A stretch of DNA of 64,000 bases from Pedobacter rhodius (GTDB lineage Bacteria; Bacteroidota; Bacteroidia; Sphingobacteriales; Sphingobacteriaceae), in the NCBI RefSeq assembly GCF_027213645.1, contig NZ_JAPWGL010000001.1:682001-746000 (forward strand). The letters run 5' to 3'. The position numbers and the translations under genes are program-made. A model generated the notes under the pieces. It did no database searches. It worked only from the letters and a program-made list of their open reading frames with translations, and was not told the DNA's origin. Positions 60,838 through 64,000 of the stretch are shown in pieces. Position 1 is the first letter of the stretch, and each line of letters opens with the position of its first letter.

Positions 60838-62844
60838 CTATACCTTCTTTTTAAATACAATTTGTTCTGCCTGTTTTTCTACTATTGTATTGAAAAGTGC
60901 TTTAAGATCAAAATATTCTTCTGGCGAGTATAATGACTTATTTATATTTATCGTGCTTTTTACCATCAACATTTTACCTTCAGTTAAATAAGTTATGGTA
61001 AATGTTCCATTATCATCTGGTAATTTATAGGCTGCACTTTTTGGTAATTTGTCGATTTCGTAATCTTCAGGGAATTTTAAGGTGATGCGGTAAGATTCTT
61101 TTATTGGGTGAGCAAAATCAACCGGGAATTTTCGCTCCTCATACTTAAAAATATTCTCCTTTGTTTTTTCATAAAGGAGTGGGTTAAAATACACCAGGTT
61201 GCCCGCTTCTTCAACGTTATCTTCAATTACCACAGACATAGATTCTGTTAAAATTTCATCCAGTTCATCAAGATGTTCGATTTTATAATTAGAAAGTTCA
61301 AGTCCTGTTTTGTCTTTTTTAAAGTTTTTTAAAAATTCGGTTTCATTATTGGTCTTTCTGTAACTATTCCTCAATCCTAAAGCTGCATAGCCTTTAGCAT
61401 ATTGACTTATCTGACCTGTAAGCTTATTTTCTTTGTCTAAAGTAAGGTTGTAATTAAATATTTTTTCACGCGCATATTCTGGTTCTGTTGAAATCCAATT
61501 ACCGGCAATGTTTTTTAAATCGACATAAAATCCCTGATGGCTTAGATTTTCATAATCGACCATGCCCAAAGGTAAATCCTTATCAGTAGCATCCATAAAG
61601 TAGGTTTTATTACCCACCATACTTATGGCAATTACGTTGTCAAACTTGGAAATAATAGGATAGCCAGGATGTGCGCCATTATCTCTGGTGCTTATCAGCA
61701 CTGGGTAAGCAGGTATTTTTGCTTCTTTTAATAAACTTAACAGTGAAAGATTTATATCGGCAGATGAACCTGTCTTTTTATCAAAAACAGCTTTTGGATT
61801 GGTTACTGTTGCATATTTTGAGTAATCGTCATTCCATTTGATGTTATTTTTTACATAGTTGTAAATCAGTTTAATGCAGGCTAACGTATCTTTTTCACCT
61901 TTTAAAATTTCAGGAAGAACAGCTTTCGCATATCCGCTTTTATTGATAAAAGCGCCGAAGTTTTCATCGGTAGATAAGCTTGTTATAATTTTAGGCCAGG
62001 TTCCGGTATAATCCTGATGCATTTGATTAGGAAATCTTGTTGCCTGTAATTCAAAAGTTATTTTAGGAATATAATCATCGAGGGTTGTGATAAAAGCTTC
62101 GTCTTTTAAAGCAGGAACATTTTCGGCGGTATACTGGTCGTGCATAGCATTAGAGGCCACACCATTTACATAAGTTGCACTTTCACTTTGATGTAAGGTA
62201 TGTGTAATGGCATAATAGCCACTTAGATCTGTTTTATAAGAAAGGTATTCGGGAATGCTGACATTATATTCTGAATACAATGTCGGGATGTCTGTCTGAA
62301 ACCGCCAGCCTCGCAGTGTGAAAATAAAGTCTGATTTAATTTTGTATTTAAATTCAATGATTGAGCCTTCTTTTACGTTTGGTAAAGCAAATTTTTTAAA
62401 TACATAATTTTTATTAAACTCTTCTGTAAATTTAGCATCCTTGTTAAGCTTGCTGGTTACCATTTTACCATCAACCATATTATAGGTCGCGGCATCCATA
62501 TAATTTAAATCTTCTTTTGAAGAATTACTGCTTTTATAAAGCTCTATTTTAAAATTGGCTAAATCATAACCGTTTTTATTTAATATTTTATACCTGATGT
62601 GCCGCTCAAAAACATATATAAAACCGCCCGATGTAGGACTGATGTCAAAATAGCAATTGCCAACATCAAATAATTTAATAGCAGCAGCTGATGAATCTTT
62701 TCCAGTTGCCTTAGCGTTAAATTCCGTTGGTAAAACTTTACCGAATTTAAATTCTTTTTTTTCAGTTGATTTTGTTTGAGCGCTGACATTTAGTACCCAA
62801 ATGCATAGCACAAGCGACACCAGTGCGAGAACGTTTTTTTGCAT
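60838..62844 (-). CDS. DUF3857/transglutaminase-like protein, catalytic Cys replaced
   Basis: 668 residues from the ATG at 62844 (MQKNVLALVSLVLCIWVLNV), with a signal peptide to about 22. DUF3857 (YVFERHIRYKILNKNGYDLA) and a transglutaminase-like core follow. The nucleophile position reads KKTGSSADINLSLLSLL (Ser for Cys, about 361), and the His position reads KFDNVIAISMV (Asn), while YFMDATD keeps the Asp. It is thus probably inactive and may be a partner or binding protein. It is the upstream gene of the pair. Confidence 0.83.
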   Translation of the reverse strand: MQKNVLALVSLVLCIWVLNVSAQTKSTEKKEFKFGKVLPTEFNAKATGKDSSAAAIKLFDVGNCYFDISPTSGGFIYVFERHIRYKILNKNGYDLANFKIELYKSSNSSKEDLNYMDAATYNMVDGKMVTSKLNKDAKFTEEFNKNYVFKKFALPNVKEGSIIEFKYKIKSDFIFTLRGWRFQTDIPTLYSEYNVSIPEYLSYKTDLSGYYAITHTLHQSESATYVNGVASNAMHDQYTAENVPALKDEAFITTLDDYIPKITFELQATRFPNQMHQDYTGTWPKIITSLSTDENFGAFINKSGYAKAVLPEILKGEKDTLACIKLIYNYVKNNIKWNDDYSKYATVTNPKAVFDKKTGSSADINLSLLSLLKEAKIPAYPVLISTRDNGAHPGYPIISKFDNVIAISMVGNKTYFMDATDKDLPLGMVDYENLSHQGFYVDLKNIAGNWISTEPEYAREKIFNYNLTLDKENKLTGQISQYAKGYAALGLRNSYRKTNNETEFLKNFKKDKTGLELSNYKIEHLDELDEILTESMSVVIEDNVEEAGNLVYFNPLLYEKTKENIFKYEERKFPVDFAHPIKESYRITLKFPEDYEIDKLPKSAAYKLPDDNGTFTITYLTEGKMLMVKSTININKSLYSPEEYFDLKALFNTIVEKQAEQIVFKKKV

Positions 62845-63021
62845 GAATTTTTTAGTTGTTTGGTTATTGCAATAATAGAAACATTCTTTTAATATCAAAA
62901 CACTTTGTAAGATTTAATTTACGTTGTAGCTGTTTATTGAAATTTAATCATTTCTATTTGTCAGCACAACTCAATATTTATCCATTTTTAGCTTTGCACT
63001 TTTATTTTCCTGGTTTTTTTG

Positions 63022-63029
63022 TATCTTTG
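63022..63029 (+). promoter_or_regulatory. -7 element of guaB
   Basis: TATCTTTG is a perfect -7 box, 32 nt before the guaB ATG. A TTTG at 62993-62996 could serve as -33, though the 25-nt spacing is long. Confidence 0.55.
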
Positions 63030-63061
63030 CCTGGCAAATAATAAATCGTAATTTATTTGCT

Positions 63062-64000
63062 ATGCAACTCGACTCCACAAAATTTATTGCTACAGGATTA
63101 ACTTATGACGATGTACTTTTAGTACCGGCATATTCCGAAATTCTGCCTCGCGATGTAAATACAGCCACTTTCTTAACAAAAAAAATTAAGCTCAATGTTC
63201 CATTGATTTCTGCAGCAATGGATACCGTAACCGAAGCTGAACTGGCAATTGCCATTGCACAAAACGGCGGTATCGGTATGTTGCATAAAAACATGACCAT
63301 CGACAGGCAGGCAGAAGAAGTTAGGAAGGTAAAACGTTCGGAAAGCGGAATGATTCAAGACCCGGTTACCTTATTGGAAACTGCGGTGGTTGCCGATGCT
63401 TTCAAAATCATGAAAGAACATAGAATTGGTGGTATTCCGGTAGTAAGTAGTGATAATAAATTAGTTGGCATTATAACCAACCGCGATTTGCGTTTCCAGA
63501 AAAATATGGCAAGACCAATTGCCGAGGTAATGACGAAAGAAAATCTGATTACAGCGCCGGAGGGAACAAACCTTATACAAGCCGAAGAAATTCTTCAAAA
63601 TCATAAAATTGAAAAATTACCGGTGGTTTCAAAAGACGGCTATCTAAGTGGTTTAATTACTTTTAAAGACATTTCAAAGGTTAAAAACTATCCCGCTGCC
63701 TGTAAAGATGAGCGTGGTCGTTTACGCGTGGGCGCTGCGGTAGGGGTAACCGCCGATACTTTACAACGTGTTGATGCTTTAGTTCATGCAGGCGTTGATG
63801 TAATTACGATTGATACTGCTCACGGCCACTCTAAGGGCGTAGTCGATAAATTAAAAGAAGTAAAGGCAAAATATCCTGATTTACAGGTTATTGTTGGTAA
63901 CATTGCAACCGGTGCAGCAGCTAAATTTTTAGCTGAAGCCGGTGCTGATGCCGTTAAAGTCGGTATTGGTCCGGGTTCAATTTGTACAACCAGAATTATT
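63062..64000 (+). CDS. guaB: IMP dehydrogenase, 5' part (runs off the window)
   Basis: The first 313 residues of an IMPDH of usual length near 490. It begins [20 protein letters not shown], has the CBS-pair domain at about 95-205 ([20 protein letters not shown] and [19 protein letters not shown]), and reaches the catalytic loop [14 protein letters not shown], with the active-site Cys, at the window edge. It makes XMP from IMP with NAD+, the committed step to GMP. No stop is present because the window ends. Confidence 0.97.
   Translation, partial: MQLDSTKFIATGLTYDDVLLVPAYSEILPRDVNTATFLTKKIKLNVPLISAAMDTVTEAELAIAIAQNGGIGMLHKNMTIDRQAEEVRKVKRSESGMIQDPVTLLETAVVADAFKIMKEHRIGGIPVVSSDNKLVGIITNRDLRFQKNMARPIAEVMTKENLITAPEGTNLIQAEEILQNHKIEKLPVVSKDGYLSGLITFKDISKVKNYPAACKDERGRLRVGAAVGVTADTLQRVDALVHAGVDVITIDTAHGHSKGVVDKLKEVKAKYPDLQVIVGNIATGAAAKFLAEAGADAVKVGIGPGSICTTRII

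Overview
The window looks like a chromosomal segment of a Bacteroidota bacterium, most likely a Pedobacter-like member of the Sphingobacteriaceae. The reasons are AT-rich DNA, promoters with the Bacteroidota -7 element TAnnTTTG, few Shine-Dalgarno sites, a type IX secretion (T9SS) type-B substrate next to a PorP/SprF protein, LytS/LytTR two-component pairs, DUF3857 proteins, the futalosine enzyme MqnC and a type-B ribosomal protein L31. I see no tRNA, rRNA, CRISPR array, prophage or insertion sequence. Almost everything is core genome.

Layout. 0-5.4 kb: a Nudix hydrolase, then a large PKD-repeat T9SS cargo with its PorP/SprF partner. 5.5-11.4 kb: sigma-54 (minus strand), MscL, a ChaN-like protein, then a LiaF-like membrane protein followed by a LytS-type kinase and LytTR regulator. 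12.3-14 kb: rpmH-rnpA-yidD and tsaB. 14-28 kb: envelope proteins of unknown function, priA, pcm, smpB, an mntR-mntH(UspA) operon, an Lrp regulator, ung and two thioredoxin-fold proteins. 28-37 kb: lysS, a long-chain acyl-CoA ligase and a compact iscS-iscU-iscA operon. 37-46 kb: an amidase, rpmE, a GlmU-like protein, tpiA-prmA, mpl and an XRE regulator. 46-53 kb: scpB, a second sensor system (beta-propeller kinase plus LytTR regulator) and, divergent from it, two exported ferritin-like proteins with complete diiron ligand sets. 53-64 kb: mqnC, a lipoprotein/membrane-protein pair, an M16 peptidase pair, ppnP, a DUF3857 pair and the 5' part of guaB, which runs off the right edge.

The most unusual signal is intergenic. 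At least eleven gene junctions carry DNA with a strict 7-nt period. The motif differs between loci, and in the best cases the array is arranged as inverted arms: one arm repeats a 4-nt core every 7 nt and the other repeats its reverse complement in the same period. Examples are 5434-5517 (CAGT/ACTG), 34719-34795 (AAGTATC/GATACTT) and 35259-35328 (AAAG/CTTT). Some motif families recur at several loci. These sit in 3' regions between convergent genes or between operon members. They are distinct from the longer dispersed palindromes that also occur (32141-32213, 44721-44835). A second noteworthy element is a compact predicted three-way RNA junction that fills the rpmH-rnpA gap (12501-12564).
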